Of a DNA stretch of 64,000 nucleotides, positions 25,543 through 35,078 are shown one piece after another. Made by a program: the position numbers and the translations under genes. Within the stretch, counting starts at the first letter, position 1, and every line of letters begins with the position of its first letter. The stretch covers positions 310,001 through 374,000 of the forward strand of contig CAWAJM010000002.1 of NCBI GenBank assembly GCA_963782445.1, written 5' to 3'. Source of the DNA: ZC4RG20 sp963782445 (GTDB lineage: Bacteria > Pseudomonadota > Gammaproteobacteria > Steroidobacterales > Rariloculaceae). The notes beneath the pieces are model-generated. The model was not told the DNA's origin. It searched no databases and saw only the letters and a list, made by a program, of their open reading frames with translations.

Positions 25543-25777
25543 GCGCGCCAGAGGCTCGTCGGCGGCCTGGCCTTCGCGGTCGGCGGCAGCGTGTTCTTCT
25601 CGGCCAAGGCCGTGGTCGTCAAGCTCGCCCATCGGGTACGGCGTCGACGCCGGTCCGATCTCGACCATCGTTCTGCCCCGGTTCTTCCTCGCGGAGGCGA
25701 TCTCGGCATGGCACGTCGCCGGCACGGCGCTCGTGCTTGCGGGCCTGTTCGTGCTCTCGCGCAGAAAAGGGCTCTGA
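25543..25777 (+). pseudogene. Remnant of an EamA/DMT-family transporter
   Basis: Two pieces of a drug/metabolite-type transporter are left. One frame gives an N-terminal part (RQRLVGGLAFAVGGSVFFSA, KAVVVKLAHR). After an extra G near 25636 the next frame gives YGVDAGP, then jumps to the C-terminal part (RFFLAEAISAWHVAGTALVL, AGLFVLSRRKGL) ending at TGA 25777. About 75-80 codons remain of roughly 290, so a large internal deletion and a frameshift have both occurred. The stop codon lies inside a copy of the short GGGCTCTGACCCC palindrome. No start codon or expression signal is evident. Confidence 0.7.
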
Positions 25778-25785
25778 CCCCTTTT
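25765..25785 (-). repeat. Short palindromic element AAAAGGG-N7-CCCTTTT, copy 1
   Basis: Reads GGGCTCTGACCCC with four A before and four T after on the + strand (GGGGTCAGAGCCC on the minus strand). It can form a 7-bp A4G3/C3T4 hairpin with a T-run, so it is terminator-like in both directions. It overlaps the end of the EamA remnant. Confidence 0.8.
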
Positions 25786-25816
25786 GCTCGGGCGGCCCCC
25801 TGGTCAGAATCGAACG

Positions 25817-26155
25817 ATGAACCCGTACGAGGAGTACAGGCGCCGCGAGGCGCTCGGAGTCGTCATCGACCGTCTCGAGGCCACGCTGCGCCAGGCCGAC
25901 CGCTGGGACGAGGCACCCCCGCCGGCACACCTGCTCGAGAGCGGGCACCCGTTCTGTTACGACACGCTGACCTTCGAGCAGTGGGTGCAGTGGCAGATGA
26001 TCCCGCGCATGCGGCGGATTCTCGACAACCACGAGGACCTGCCGGAGTCGAGCGCGATCCTGCCTTATGCCGAGGAGTGCATGAATGCCGAGGGCCCGGA
26101 CGCGCGGCGGCTGCTGCGCCTCATCGAGCGCTTCGACGCGCTGATCATGGGCTGA
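25817..26155 (+). CDS. YqcC-family protein
   Basis: 112 residues from the ATG at 25817. All-helical small protein with the family phrases VIDRLEATLRQADRW, HPFCYDTLTFEQWVQWQMIPRM and FDALIMG. YqcC (DUF446) is linked in E. coli to the tRNA pseudouridine synthase gene truC, but no truC follows here. Soluble and cytoplasmic; biochemical role unknown. It converges with rpoD, and a hairpin plus a copy of the short palindrome fill the gap. Confidence 0.88.
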   Translation: MNPYEEYRRREALGVVIDRLEATLRQADRWDEAPPPAHLLESGHPFCYDTLTFEQWVQWQMIPRMRRILDNHEDLPESSAILPYAEECMNAEGPDARRLLRLIERFDALIMG

Positions 26156-26180
26156 CGGCGTTGCCGGCAGCGCGAACGAA

Positions 26181-26256
26181 CGAGGCCGGGGGCCTTGCGC
26201 GCTCGATTCCGTGCGGCAAGGCCCCCCGGCCTCGAAAAAGGGCTCTGACCCCTTTT
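26181..26256 (+). terminator. Hairpin plus short palindrome between yqcC and rpoD (likely bidirectional terminator)
   Basis: An 18-bp GC-rich stem with one bulge (26181-26198 with 26216-26234) is followed at 26236-26256 by copy 2 of the AAAAGGG-N7-CCCTTTT element, whose 3' side continues into seven T. On the + strand this looks like an intrinsic terminator for the yqcC transcript. On the minus strand the AAAAAAAGGGG...CCCTTTTT order can stop rpoD transcription just after its stop codon. Confidence 0.6.
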
Positions 26257-26260
26257 TTTG

Positions 26261-28120
<1,860 letters not shown>

Positions 28121-28230
28121 AGACACCTGCATCCTCTCGGTGGGGTGAGCACTCAAACGTTCCAATATACCCGGTTTGGAGCGTCGGAGCTATTGTCCGG
28201 TTCACGTACTTGGGCAGGCCGACGCCTGAT

Positions 28231-30000
28231 TTAGTTCAGATTCGGCACTCCTTTTCTCAGCGTTTCGCCGCGGCGGCGGCGTTCGTCGTCCCGGACGATG
28301 AGCGCCAGGCTGTCGCGCAGCACCTGGGCGGCCTCCGGCTCCTCGTCGAGCGGCGGCGTGGCCGCGAGCTTCTGGAGGTGGCGCTCGTCCGGCTCGCCCC
28401 GGAATCGCTCGAGCAACTGTGCCGTACGGGTAATATTTGGGTTATCCCTCACGATTTCAAGAAGTTGTTGGAGCAGGGCGGCGCCGGGCTGGGCGACGGC
28501 CCAGAGTGCCTCGGGCGGCTCCGCGGCGCGGCCGGCCTCGGGGTAATGCAGGATCAGCTTGATTGCGTAGCGGATCCGCGACGGCCGCGCGCCGCCGCCT
28601 TTGTGGGCGCGCTCCCCAGGGCCGTCCGCCGGGCGCGAAAATTTACCATAATCCGGCGCTGCCGCAAGGGCACCGCCGCGCTGCACGCCGCCGGGCCCGC
28701 GCGGCGCGTGGGCCCCGGTGGGCTCGACGAGCTCCGCGAAGCGTCCCGGTTCGATCCCGACGCGCTCCGCCAGTTCCCGGCTCAGGAGCTCCCGATAGAC
28801 ACCGCGGGGCAGCCGCTCGAGCAGCGGCCGCGCCAGGGCGACGAGCTTCGAGCGGCCGTCGGCGTGGCTGGCGTCCACCTGCCGGACGAGCTCGCCGACG
28901 ACGAATTCCGAGAGCGGCTGCGCCGCTGCGAGGAGCTCGCGGAACGCGTCGGCCCCCTGCGCGCGCACGAGCGAATCGGGGTCCTCGCCGGTCGGCAGCA
29001 GCAGAAACTTGATTTCGACGTTGCCGCCGGCGACCGGCAAGGCCGTCTCGAGGGCGCGCCAGGCAGCGGCGCGGCCCGCCCGGTCGCCGTCGAAGCAGAA
29101 GATCACGCGATCGGCGAGCCGCGTGAGCCGGCGTACGTGCTCGGCCGTCGTCGCGGTGCCGAGCGTCGCGACGGCCGGCTCGACGCCGAACTGGGCCAGG
29201 CTCGCAACGTCGAGGTAGCCTTCGACGACGAGCACCTGCTCGGGGCGGCCCGGCCGCCGCCTTGCCTCGTGGAGCCCGTAGAGGGCGCGGCCCTTGTGGA
29301 ACACAGGCGTTTCCGGCGAATTCAGGTACTTCGGCTCCCCGGCCCCGAGCACGCGGCCGCCGAAGCCGATCACGTCCCCGCGCGTATCGCGGATCGGGAA
29401 CATGATGCGGTCCCGAAAGCGGTCGTAGCAGCGGCCCTGCTCGTTACGGATCACGAGGCCCGCCTCGATGAGCTTCTCGACCTGGTCCCGGCCGTTGCCG
29501 AGGGCGCGCAAGACCGTATCCCAGGCGTCGGGGGCGTAGCCGATGCTGAAGCGGGCCGCGGTCGGGCCGTCGATGCCGCGGCCCTTGAGGTACTCGACGG
29601 CGGCCGGCGATTCGCGCAGCGCGCGGCGGTAGAGCTGATCGGCCTCGCGCAGCACGGCCAGCACCGGGGCCTCGGCGGCCGGCGCCTCCTGCGGGCCCGC
29701 CTCGCGCGGGACCTCGAGCCCGACGATGTCCGCGAGCGTTTCGGCGGCCTCGGGAAAACTCAGGTTGTCGTAGCTCATGAGAAACCCGATCGCCGTGCCG
29801 TGCGCCCCGCAGCCGAAGCAGTGATAGAAGCCCTTGGCCGGGCTGACCGTGAACGACGGCGTCTTCTCGTCGTGGAACGGGCACAGGCCCTTATAGTCGC
29901 GGCCGGCGCGCTTGAGGCCGACGCGCGAGCCCACGACATCGGCGATGTCGGCCCGGGCGAGTAGCTCGTCGATGAACGCCTGCGGAATCCGCTTGCTCAT
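28231..30000 (-). CDS. dnaG: DNA primase
   Basis: Makes RNA primers at the replication fork. 589 residues from the ATG at 30000 (MSKRIPQAFIDELLARADI, the canonical N-terminus); a longer frame to 30057 adds only Pro/Gly-rich filler. CHC2 zinc finger CPFHDEKTPSFTVS...YHCFGCGAHG (about 40-65). RNA polymerase core and Toprim: VEGYLDVASLAQFG (Glu of Toprim) and CFDGDRAGRAAAW (DxD-type metal site, here DGDRAG). The C-terminal helical DnaB-binding domain is poorly conserved, as usual. Part of the macromolecular synthesis operon. Confidence 0.96.
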   Translation of the reverse strand: MSKRIPQAFIDELLARADIADVVGSRVGLKRAGRDYKGLCPFHDEKTPSFTVSPAKGFYHCFGCGAHGTAIGFLMSYDNLSFPEAAETLADIVGLEVPREAGPQEAPAAEAPVLAVLREADQLYRRALRESPAAVEYLKGRGIDGPTAARFSIGYAPDAWDTVLRALGNGRDQVEKLIEAGLVIRNEQGRCYDRFRDRIMFPIRDTRGDVIGFGGRVLGAGEPKYLNSPETPVFHKGRALYGLHEARRRPGRPEQVLVVEGYLDVASLAQFGVEPAVATLGTATTAEHVRRLTRLADRVIFCFDGDRAGRAAAWRALETALPVAGGNVEIKFLLLPTGEDPDSLVRAQGADAFRELLAAAQPLSEFVVGELVRQVDASHADGRSKLVALARPLLERLPRGVYRELLSRELAERVGIEPGRFAELVEPTGAHAPRGPGGVQRGGALAAAPDYGKFSRPADGPGERAHKGGGARPSRIRYAIKLILHYPEAGRAAEPPEALWAVAQPGAALLQQLLEIVRDNPNITRTAQLLERFRGEPDERHLQKLAATPPLDEEPEAAQVLRDSLALIVRDDERRRRGETLRKGVPNLN

Positions 30001-30068
30001 GCTCGGCCTCGGTGCTGCCCCAAGGCAGGGGGAACCGCCCCCAGGGCGGGCGGGCAAAACCGGGCGCT

Positions 30069-30518
30069 TTAGTCGGTGGCGAGCGCGGCCCGGACGCGAG
30101 CGTTGACCTCGCGCATGTCGGCCCGGCCGGCAGCGCGTGCTTTGAGGACGCCCATGACCCGGCCCATGTCCTGTGGCCCGGTCGCGCCCGTGCTGTCGAT
30201 GGCCTCGGCGATGAGCTCGTCGAGCTCCGCGTCGCTGAGCGGCTCCGGCAGATAGGCCTGGAGCGCTTCGATCTCGGCCTCTTCCTTGGCGGCCAGGTCG
30301 TCTCGCGCGGCCGCTCGATACTGGGCCAAGGAATCGCGGCCCTGCTTGATCAGACGCTCGAGCACGGTCTGCACGCCGCCGTCGTCGAGCGCCTGGCGCG
30401 TGTCCACCTCCCGCTGTTTCACGGCGGCGAGCGCGAGGCGCAGGATGGAAAGCCTCTCCTTGTCGCCGGCGCGGAGCGCCGCTTTCATGTCGTCTTCGAG
30501 GCGGCCCTTGAGCGACAT
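30069..30518 (-). CDS. YqeY/GatB-like domain protein
   Basis: 149 residues, full length for the family: SLKGRLEDDMKAALRAGDKE at the start, LERLIKQGRDSLAQY, LQAYLPEPLSDAEL, and GPQDMGRVMGVLKARAAGRAD near the end. The C-terminal half is the GatB/YqeY tail domain that binds tRNA in amidotransferases, so tRNA contact is suggested, but YqeY function is unsettled. It sits between rpsU and dnaG, an arrangement frequent in Gammaproteobacteria outside the enterics. Confidence 0.93.
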   Translation of the reverse strand: MSLKGRLEDDMKAALRAGDKERLSILRLALAAVKQREVDTRQALDDGGVQTVLERLIKQGRDSLAQYRAAARDDLAAKEEAEIEALQAYLPEPLSDAELDELIAEAIDSTGATGPQDMGRVMGVLKARAAGRADMREVNARVRAALATD

Positions 30519-30546
30519 CGACCCGAGACCCGAGAGCTGAAGGTGA

Positions 30547-30762
30547 TCAGTATAGACGCGCGCGCCGAGCCATCGTCCGAGAGCTGCGCTTGAGGTGCCG
30601 TTTGACGGCGGCCGCCTTTTTGCGCTTGCGCTCCTGCGTGGGCTTTTCGTAATACTCTCGCCGGCGAAGCTCTGTCAAAATACCGGCCTTCTCGCAGGCG
30701 CGCTTGAAGCGGCGCAGGGCCGCATCGAAGTGTTCGCTTTCTCTTACTCGGACGCTTGGCAT
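30547..30762 (-). CDS. rpsU: 30S ribosomal protein S21
   Basis: 71 residues, the standard length: starts PSVRVRESEHFDAALRRFKR and continues EKAGILTELRRREYYEKPTQ, then a Lys/Arg-rich tail. S21 helps 16S rRNA pair with the Shine-Dalgarno sequence. First gene of the rpsU-yqeY-dnaG-rpoD block and divergent from tsaD, so the promoter of the block should lie in 30763-30925. Confidence 0.97.
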   Translation of the reverse strand: MPSVRVRESEHFDAALRRFKRACEKAGILTELRRREYYEKPTQERKRKKAAAVKRHLKRSSRTMARRARLY

Positions 30763-30818
30763 TAAGTACTCGCGTTGATGGATGCTCTAGTCGGCCCAAA
30801 CCGACATCGGAGCCGGCT

Positions 30819-30848
30819 ATATTAGCCTTCGATTCCGATTCCTGTAAA
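30819..30848 (-). promoter_or_regulatory. Candidate sigma70 promoter for the rpsU operon
   Basis: On the minus strand TTTACA (plus 30843-30848), 18 bases, then TAATAT (plus 30819-30824). It lies 57 bases upstream of the rpsU start codon. The -35 is a 5/6 match and the -10 a 4/6 match to consensus. Called by eye. Confidence 0.35.
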
Positions 30849-30925
30849 GATCGCGGCCGCGATCGCCGGCCCCTTCGGGTGCGGCGGGCGCGAGCCCGCA
30901 TATTCGATGAAAACGGCGGCATTCC

Positions 30926-31975
30926 ATGAAGGTGCTAGGCATCGAAACCAGCTGCGACGAGACCGGCGTCGCACTCTACGAGTCCGGCCGCGGCATCGTC
31001 GCCGAGGCGCTCGCGAGTCAGATTGCCCTGCACGCGCCGTTCGGCGGCGTGGTCCCGGAGCTGGCCTCGCGCGACCACATTGCCCGCCTCGCGCCCATGG
31101 TCCGCGAAGTGCTCGGGCGCGCGGGCTGCGGGCTGGAGGCACTCGACGCCGTGGCCTACACGGCGGGTCCCGGGCTCGTCGGCGCGCTCATGGTCGGCGG
31201 CACGCTGGCGGCGTCGCTGGCTTACGGTCTCGGCGTCCCGGCCGTGCCCGTGCACCACATGGAGGGGCACCTGCTCGTGACCCTGCTCGAGGCCGAGCCG
31301 CCCGCCTTCCCGTTCCTTGCGCTGCTCGTCTCGGGCGGCCACACGCAGCTCGTCGAGGTCGCCGAGCTCGGGCGCTACCGGATCGTCGGCGAGACGCTCG
31401 ACGATGCGGCCGGCGAGGCTTTCGACAAGGTCGCGCGCCTGCTTTCGCTCCCGTACCCGGGCGGCCCTGCGCTGGCCGCGCTGGCCGCCGAAGGGGACCC
31501 GCGGCGCTTCGATTTCCCGCGGCCGCTGCGGCGGCAGGGCCTACAGTTCAGCTTCAGCGGCCTCAAGACGGCCGTGCGGCTCGCCGTCGAGGCCCAGGGG
31601 CAGGCGCTGGCAGACGGTTTGCGGGCGGACATCGCGGCGTCCTTCCAGGCGGCCGTCGTCGAGACGCTCGTCGACAAGTGTCGCGCGGCGCTCGAGGCGA
31701 CGGGCCTCGAGCGGCTCGTCATTGCCGGGGGCGTCGGCGCGAACCGCTGCCTGCGCGCGGAGCTCGCCGAGATGGGACGCCGCGTCGGCGCCCGCGTCTA
31801 CTATCCCAAGCCTGCGCTGTGCACCGACAATGGTGCGATGATCGCCTACGCCGGGGCCTGCCGCGTGCCGGCCGCGGACGCGGCCGAGGCCGGCCCCGCG
31901 CGCATCGTCGCGCGGCCGCGCTGGTCGCTCGAGGCGCTGACGCCGCCGGCCGCCGCGGCGGCCGGCGGCCACTAG
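30926..31975 (+). CDS. tsaD: tRNA N6-adenosine threonylcarbamoyltransferase (TsaD)
   Basis: Transfers threonylcarbamoyl to A37 of ANN-decoding tRNAs with TsaB/TsaE. 349 residues, full length. Seen: VLGIETSCDETGVALY, VVPELASRDHI, metal-binding VPVHHMEGHLL, LLVSGGHTQLV, GEAFDKVARLL, FSFSGLKTAVRL, and IAGGVGANRCLR. C-terminus ends in an Ala-rich tail. Starts the tsaD-folB-folK unit; plsY, which often lies between tsaD and folB in gammaproteobacteria, is absent here. Confidence 0.96.
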   Translation: MKVLGIETSCDETGVALYESGRGIVAEALASQIALHAPFGGVVPELASRDHIARLAPMVREVLGRAGCGLEALDAVAYTAGPGLVGALMVGGTLAASLAYGLGVPAVPVHHMEGHLLVTLLEAEPPAFPFLALLVSGGHTQLVEVAELGRYRIVGETLDDAAGEAFDKVARLLSLPYPGGPALAALAAEGDPRRFDFPRPLRRQGLQFSFSGLKTAVRLAVEAQGQALADGLRADIAASFQAAVVETLVDKCRAALEATGLERLVIAGGVGANRCLRAELAEMGRRVGARVYYPKPALCTDNGAMIAYAGACRVPAADAAEAGPARIVARPRWSLEALTPPAAAAAGGH

Positions 31976-32007
31976 CACCCGCCGCAACGCAGCCCGAAGG
32001 AGGGAAG

Positions 32008-32370
32008 TTGGATAAAGTTTTTTTGCGCGACCTCAAGATCGAGACCGTCATCGGCATCTGGGACTGGGAGCGCCACATCAAGCAGACGGTCAGCCTCGAT
32101 CTCGAGATGGCGACGGACGCGCGCCGCGCCGCCGATACGGACGCGATCGCGCAAGCGCTGAACTACAAGGACGTCGCGAAGCGGCTCATCGCGTTCATCG
32201 AAGGCTCGAGTTTCGATCTCGTCGAGTCGCTGGCCGAGGCCGTCGCACGCATCGTCGTGACGGAGTTCGGCGTGCCCTGGGTCGGCGTCTCGGTCGCGAA
32301 GCCCGGCGCCATCGAGGGCTCGCGCGAAGTCGGCGTCGCCATCGAGCGCCGGGCCGAGGACTATGCCTGA
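32008..32370 (+). CDS. folB: Dihydroneopterin aldolase (FolB)
   Basis: Folate pathway enzyme converting 7,8-dihydroneopterin to 6-hydroxymethyl-dihydropterin and glycolaldehyde. 120 residues. The only sensible start is TTG at 32008, placed just after a nearly perfect Shine-Dalgarno (GAAGGAGGG, 31996-32004), giving (M)DKVFLRDLKIETVIGIWDWE. Family marks: ALNYKDVAKRLIAFIE, FDLVESLAEAVARIV, and KPGAIEGSREVGVAIERR with the active-site Lys. The stop overlaps the ATG of folK by 8 bases, which suggests translational coupling. Confidence 0.93.
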   Translation: MDKVFLRDLKIETVIGIWDWERHIKQTVSLDLEMATDARRAADTDAIAQALNYKDVAKRLIAFIEGSSFDLVESLAEAVARIVVTEFGVPWVGVSVAKPGAIEGSREVGVAIERRAEDYA

Positions 32371-32854
32371 GGTCTACGTCGGCATCGGCAGCAACGTCGA
32401 GCCTGTCCCGCATTTGAAGCTGGCCGTCGCGCAACTCGAGCTGCATTTCGGACGCCTGCGCTGTTCGGAGGTGTTCCGGAGCCCCGCATACGGGTTCACG
32501 GGCGACGATTTCCTGAACATGGTCGCCGGGTTCACGAGCGATGCGGGCCCGGACGCCGTGGAGCGGACGCTGTCGGCCATCGAGTACTCGGGCGGGCGCA
32601 GGCGGCAGGCGGCGCGCTACATGCCGCGCCGGCTCGACATCGATCTCATGCTTTACGGCCGCTGCGTCGACCCCGCGCGCCGGCTGCCGCGCGACGACGT
32701 GCTGCGCTTCCCCTTCGTGCTCGGGCCGCTCGCCGAGATCGCGCCGGAGGTCATTCATCCGATCACGGGCATCGCGGTCGGTGCCGCATGGCGCGCGACG
32801 GCCGCGCGGCCGCAGGCCTTGACGCGCCTCGGTCGCCTCGCGGGCCTCGAGTAG
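32363..32854 (+). CDS. folK: 2-amino-4-hydroxy-6-hydroxymethyldihydropteridine pyrophosphokinase (FolK)
   Basis: Next step after FolB: transfers pyrophosphate from ATP to 6-hydroxymethyl-dihydropterin. 163 residues, full length. Motifs: VYVGIGSNVEPVPHLKLAVA, VFRSPAYGFTGDDFLNMVAG, and the metal/ATP signature RRLDIDLMLYG; LPRDDVLRFPFVLGPLAEIAP follows as in the family. Overlaps folB by 8 bases. Downstream lies an inverted pair of short palindromes separating it from the convergent SDR gene. Confidence 0.95.
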   Translation: MPEVYVGIGSNVEPVPHLKLAVAQLELHFGRLRCSEVFRSPAYGFTGDDFLNMVAGFTSDAGPDAVERTLSAIEYSGGRRRQAARYMPRRLDIDLMLYGRCVDPARRLPRDDVLRFPFVLGPLAEIAPEVIHPITGIAVGAAWRATAARPQALTRLGRLAGLE

Positions 32855-32887
32855 GGGCCTAGTAAAAGGACAAAAGAAGGGACGGAA

Positions 32888-32978
32888 AAAAGGGGTCAGA
32901 GCCCTTTTTGAGCCCCGCCTTCGTCCGCGGCGTCCCCGGTCCGGACGCAGGCGAAAGAAAAGGGCTCTGACCCCTTTT
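32888..32978. repeat. Inverted pair of short palindromes, copies 3 and 4
   Basis: Copy 3 (32888-32908) reads GGGGTCAGAGCCC with A-run before and T-run after; copy 4 (32958-32978) is its reverse complement. They are separated by 49 bases. Each copy can form its own 7-bp hairpin, and the two can pair with each other over 21 bases. Located between the convergent folK and SDR genes, where a bidirectional terminator is expected. Confidence 0.85.
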
Positions 32979-32982
32979 CGTT

Positions 32983-33747
32983 CTACCAGCCGACGCTGCG
33001 GCCGCCGTCGACCGACAGAATCTGGCCCGTCACATAGGTCGCGTCGCGCACGAGGTACAGCACGGCCGACGCGATGTCGCCCGGTTCTCCCGTGCGCTTG
33101 AGCGGAATCTCGCGAATGATGGCCTGCTGGGCCTTCTCGGCCATCCCCGCCTCGGGCCAGAGGATCGCGCCCGGCGCGACGCCGTTGACGCGGATTTCGG
33201 GGCCGAGGTCCTTGGCCATCGAGCGGGTCAGCATCGCGAGACCGGCCTTCGCGGCTCCGTAGACGAGATAGTGGCGCAGGGGGCGCCGTGCGTGAATGTC
33301 GACGATGTTGACGATGACACCGTGCGCCGCCTTCAGATGGGGCAGCGCCGCCTGCGAGAGGAACAGCGGCGCCTTGAGATTGCTATCGACGAGATCGTGC
33401 CACTGCTGGTCGGTCACCGTCTCGAGCGGCGTCGGGTAGAAGCTCGAGGCATTGTTAATGAGGACGTCCAGCCGGCCGGTGCGCTCGACCGTCGCCGCTA
33501 CGATGCGGCGCATGGCCTCGATCTCGCGCAGGTCGCCGCAGACGGCGAACGCCGAGCCCGGCCGGACCGCCTCGAGCTCGCCCGCGAGCGCTTCGGCCTC
33601 GCCGGCCGACCTGAAGTAATGAATCGCGACGCCCGCGCCGGCGGCATGCAGCGAGCGCGCGATGGTCGCGCCAATGCGCTTGCCTGCACCGGTAATAAGG
33701 GCCCACCGGCCCGCCAGCGTCGGTCGTTGTTCCGGCACCGCCCCCAT
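32983..33747 (-). CDS. Short-chain dehydrogenase, pteridine reductase-like (FolM-like)
   Basis: 254 residues from the ATG at 33747; longer in-frame starts at 33771 and 33795 exist. Rossmann motif ALITGAGKRIGATIARSLHA (Gly-rich, with Arg for NADPH), NNASSFYPTPLETV, and VDIHARRPLRHYLVYGAAKAG with the active-site Asp/Tyr-x3-Lys arrangement in which the usual Ser is replaced by Asp (IVDIHA). This is characteristic of pteridine reductases/FolM (dihydromonapterin reductase). The C-terminus YVTGQILSVDGGRSVGW is typical. Proximity to folB and folK supports a pterin substrate. Divergent from the methyltransferase gene. Confidence 0.85.
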   Translation of the reverse strand: MGAVPEQRPTLAGRWALITGAGKRIGATIARSLHAAGAGVAIHYFRSAGEAEALAGELEAVRPGSAFAVCGDLREIEAMRRIVAATVERTGRLDVLINNASSFYPTPLETVTDQQWHDLVDSNLKAPLFLSQAALPHLKAAHGVIVNIVDIHARRPLRHYLVYGAAKAGLAMLTRSMAKDLGPEIRVNGVAPGAILWPEAGMAEKAQQAIIREIPLKRTGEPGDIASAVLYLVRDATYVTGQILSVDGGRSVGW

Positions 33748-33806
33748 GCTCCAGAATCCTTGCTCCGGCATCAAGGTTACACTATCCGGCCCCACCGGCC
33801 GCCGTC

Positions 33807-34961
33807 GTGAACATGCCCGCCTCGTCGCTTCCGCCGCCCGGTCACGATGCGCTCGCCGTCAGCGAGGCGCTCGCCGCATCGATCGCGGCCGCGATCGATG
33901 CGGCGGGCGGCTGGATTCGCTTCGATCGCTACATGCGCCTCGCGCTCTATGCGCCCGGGCTCGGCTACTACAGCGCCGGCAGCGCTAAGCTCGGCGCCGG
34001 CGGCGATTTCGTGACCGCGCCCGAGCTCGGCGACGCGCTCGCGCGCGCGCTGGCCGCGCGCATGGCGCCCGTGCTCGCCGCGCTCGAGGCCCCGGCCGTG
34101 CTCGAGCTCGGCGCCGGCCGCGGCACCCTGGCCGCGCAGCTGCTGGAGGCCCTGGCCGCGCTCGGCCGGGCCGCTGTGCCGTATCTGATTCTCGAGCCGA
34201 GCGCCGACCTCGCCGCGCGCCAGCGCGAGCGGCTCGCAGGCTGGGGCGGGCGCGTGCGCTGGCTCGAGCGCCTGCCCTCGCCGCCGTTCGAGGGCGCCGT
34301 CGTCGCGAACGAGGTCGCCGATGCGCTGCCCGTCGCGGTTTTCGTCAAGCGGCGCGGCCGGCCGCTGCCGCTCGGCGTCGTGCGCGCCGGCAACGGCTTC
34401 GCCTGGGCCGACGGGCCCGAGGACGCCGAGCTCGCGCGCGCCGTCGAGGCCGTCGAGGCCGCGCTCGGCGCACCGTTGCCCGACGGTTACCGCTCGGAGA
34501 TCTGTCTCGAGCTGCCGGCCTGGATAACGGCCGTCGGCGACGCCCTGCGCCGCGGCGCCTTCTGGCTCGTCGATTACGGCTACGGCCGGCGCGACTACTA
34601 TCGGACCGAGCGCTCGGCCGGCACGCTGATCTGTCACTACCGCCACCGCGCGCACGAGGACCCGTTCCTGCTGCCCGGACTTCAGGACATGACGGCCTGG
34701 GTCGACTTCAGCGCCGCCGCGGAGGCCGGCCTCGCAGCCGGATTCGCCGTGGCGGGCTACACGACGCAGGGTCAATTCCTGCTCGAGACGCTCGGCGAGG
34801 CGCTCGCCGGCAGCGCGGAGCCGACGCCGCAGGCCTTGGCCGCGCTCAAGACGCTCGTGCTGCCCGGCGAGATGGGCGAACGTTTCAAGGTCATGCTGCT
34901 CGCGAAGGGGCTCGACGCCGAGCGGCTGCCGGGGCGGGACCTGCGTGACCGGTTGCTGTAG
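33807..34961 (+). CDS. SAM-dependent methyltransferase, MidA/NDUFAF7 family
   Basis: 384 residues; the start may be GTG 33807 or ATG 33813. Family phrases: IRFDRYMRLALYAPGLGYYS, GGDFVTAPELGDALARAL, motif I VLELGAGRGTLAAQLLEAL, VVANEVADALPVAVF, WLVDYGYGRRDYY, and LQDMTAWVDFSAAAEAG. Mitochondrial NDUFAF7 methylates an arginine of a complex I subunit; the bacterial substrate is not established to my knowledge. The gene is divergent from the pteridine reductase-like gene and convergent with cca. An NDUFA9-like gene lies 3 kb away, but no nuo genes are in the window. Confidence 0.9.
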   Translation: MNMPASSLPPPGHDALAVSEALAASIAAAIDAAGGWIRFDRYMRLALYAPGLGYYSAGSAKLGAGGDFVTAPELGDALARALAARMAPVLAALEAPAVLELGAGRGTLAAQLLEALAALGRAAVPYLILEPSADLAARQRERLAGWGGRVRWLERLPSPPFEGAVVANEVADALPVAVFVKRRGRPLPLGVVRAGNGFAWADGPEDAELARAVEAVEAALGAPLPDGYRSEICLELPAWITAVGDALRRGAFWLVDYGYGRRDYYRTERSAGTLICHYRHRAHEDPFLLPGLQDMTAWVDFSAAAEAGLAAGFAVAGYTTQGQFLLETLGEALAGSAEPTPQALAALKTLVLPGEMGERFKVMLLAKGLDAERLPGRDLRDRLL

Positions 34962-35029
34962 GCCGCAGGATTGCTGAAGGCCGCATGCTTTGTGAACGGG
35001 CTCGGCGGCGGGGTGCGGCGGAACCGTGT

Positions 35030-35057
35030 GCGGACGGGCGCCTTCGGGCCCGTCCGC
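35030..35057. terminator. Possible bidirectional hairpin between methyltransferase gene and cca
   Basis: A 10-bp GC-rich stem (35030-35039 with 35048-35057) with an 8-base loop lies between the convergent stop codons (34961 and 35079). There is no T-run, so intrinsic termination is uncertain. Confidence 0.3.
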
Positions 35058-35078
35058 GGCCGGCGCCCAGCGCTCGAG

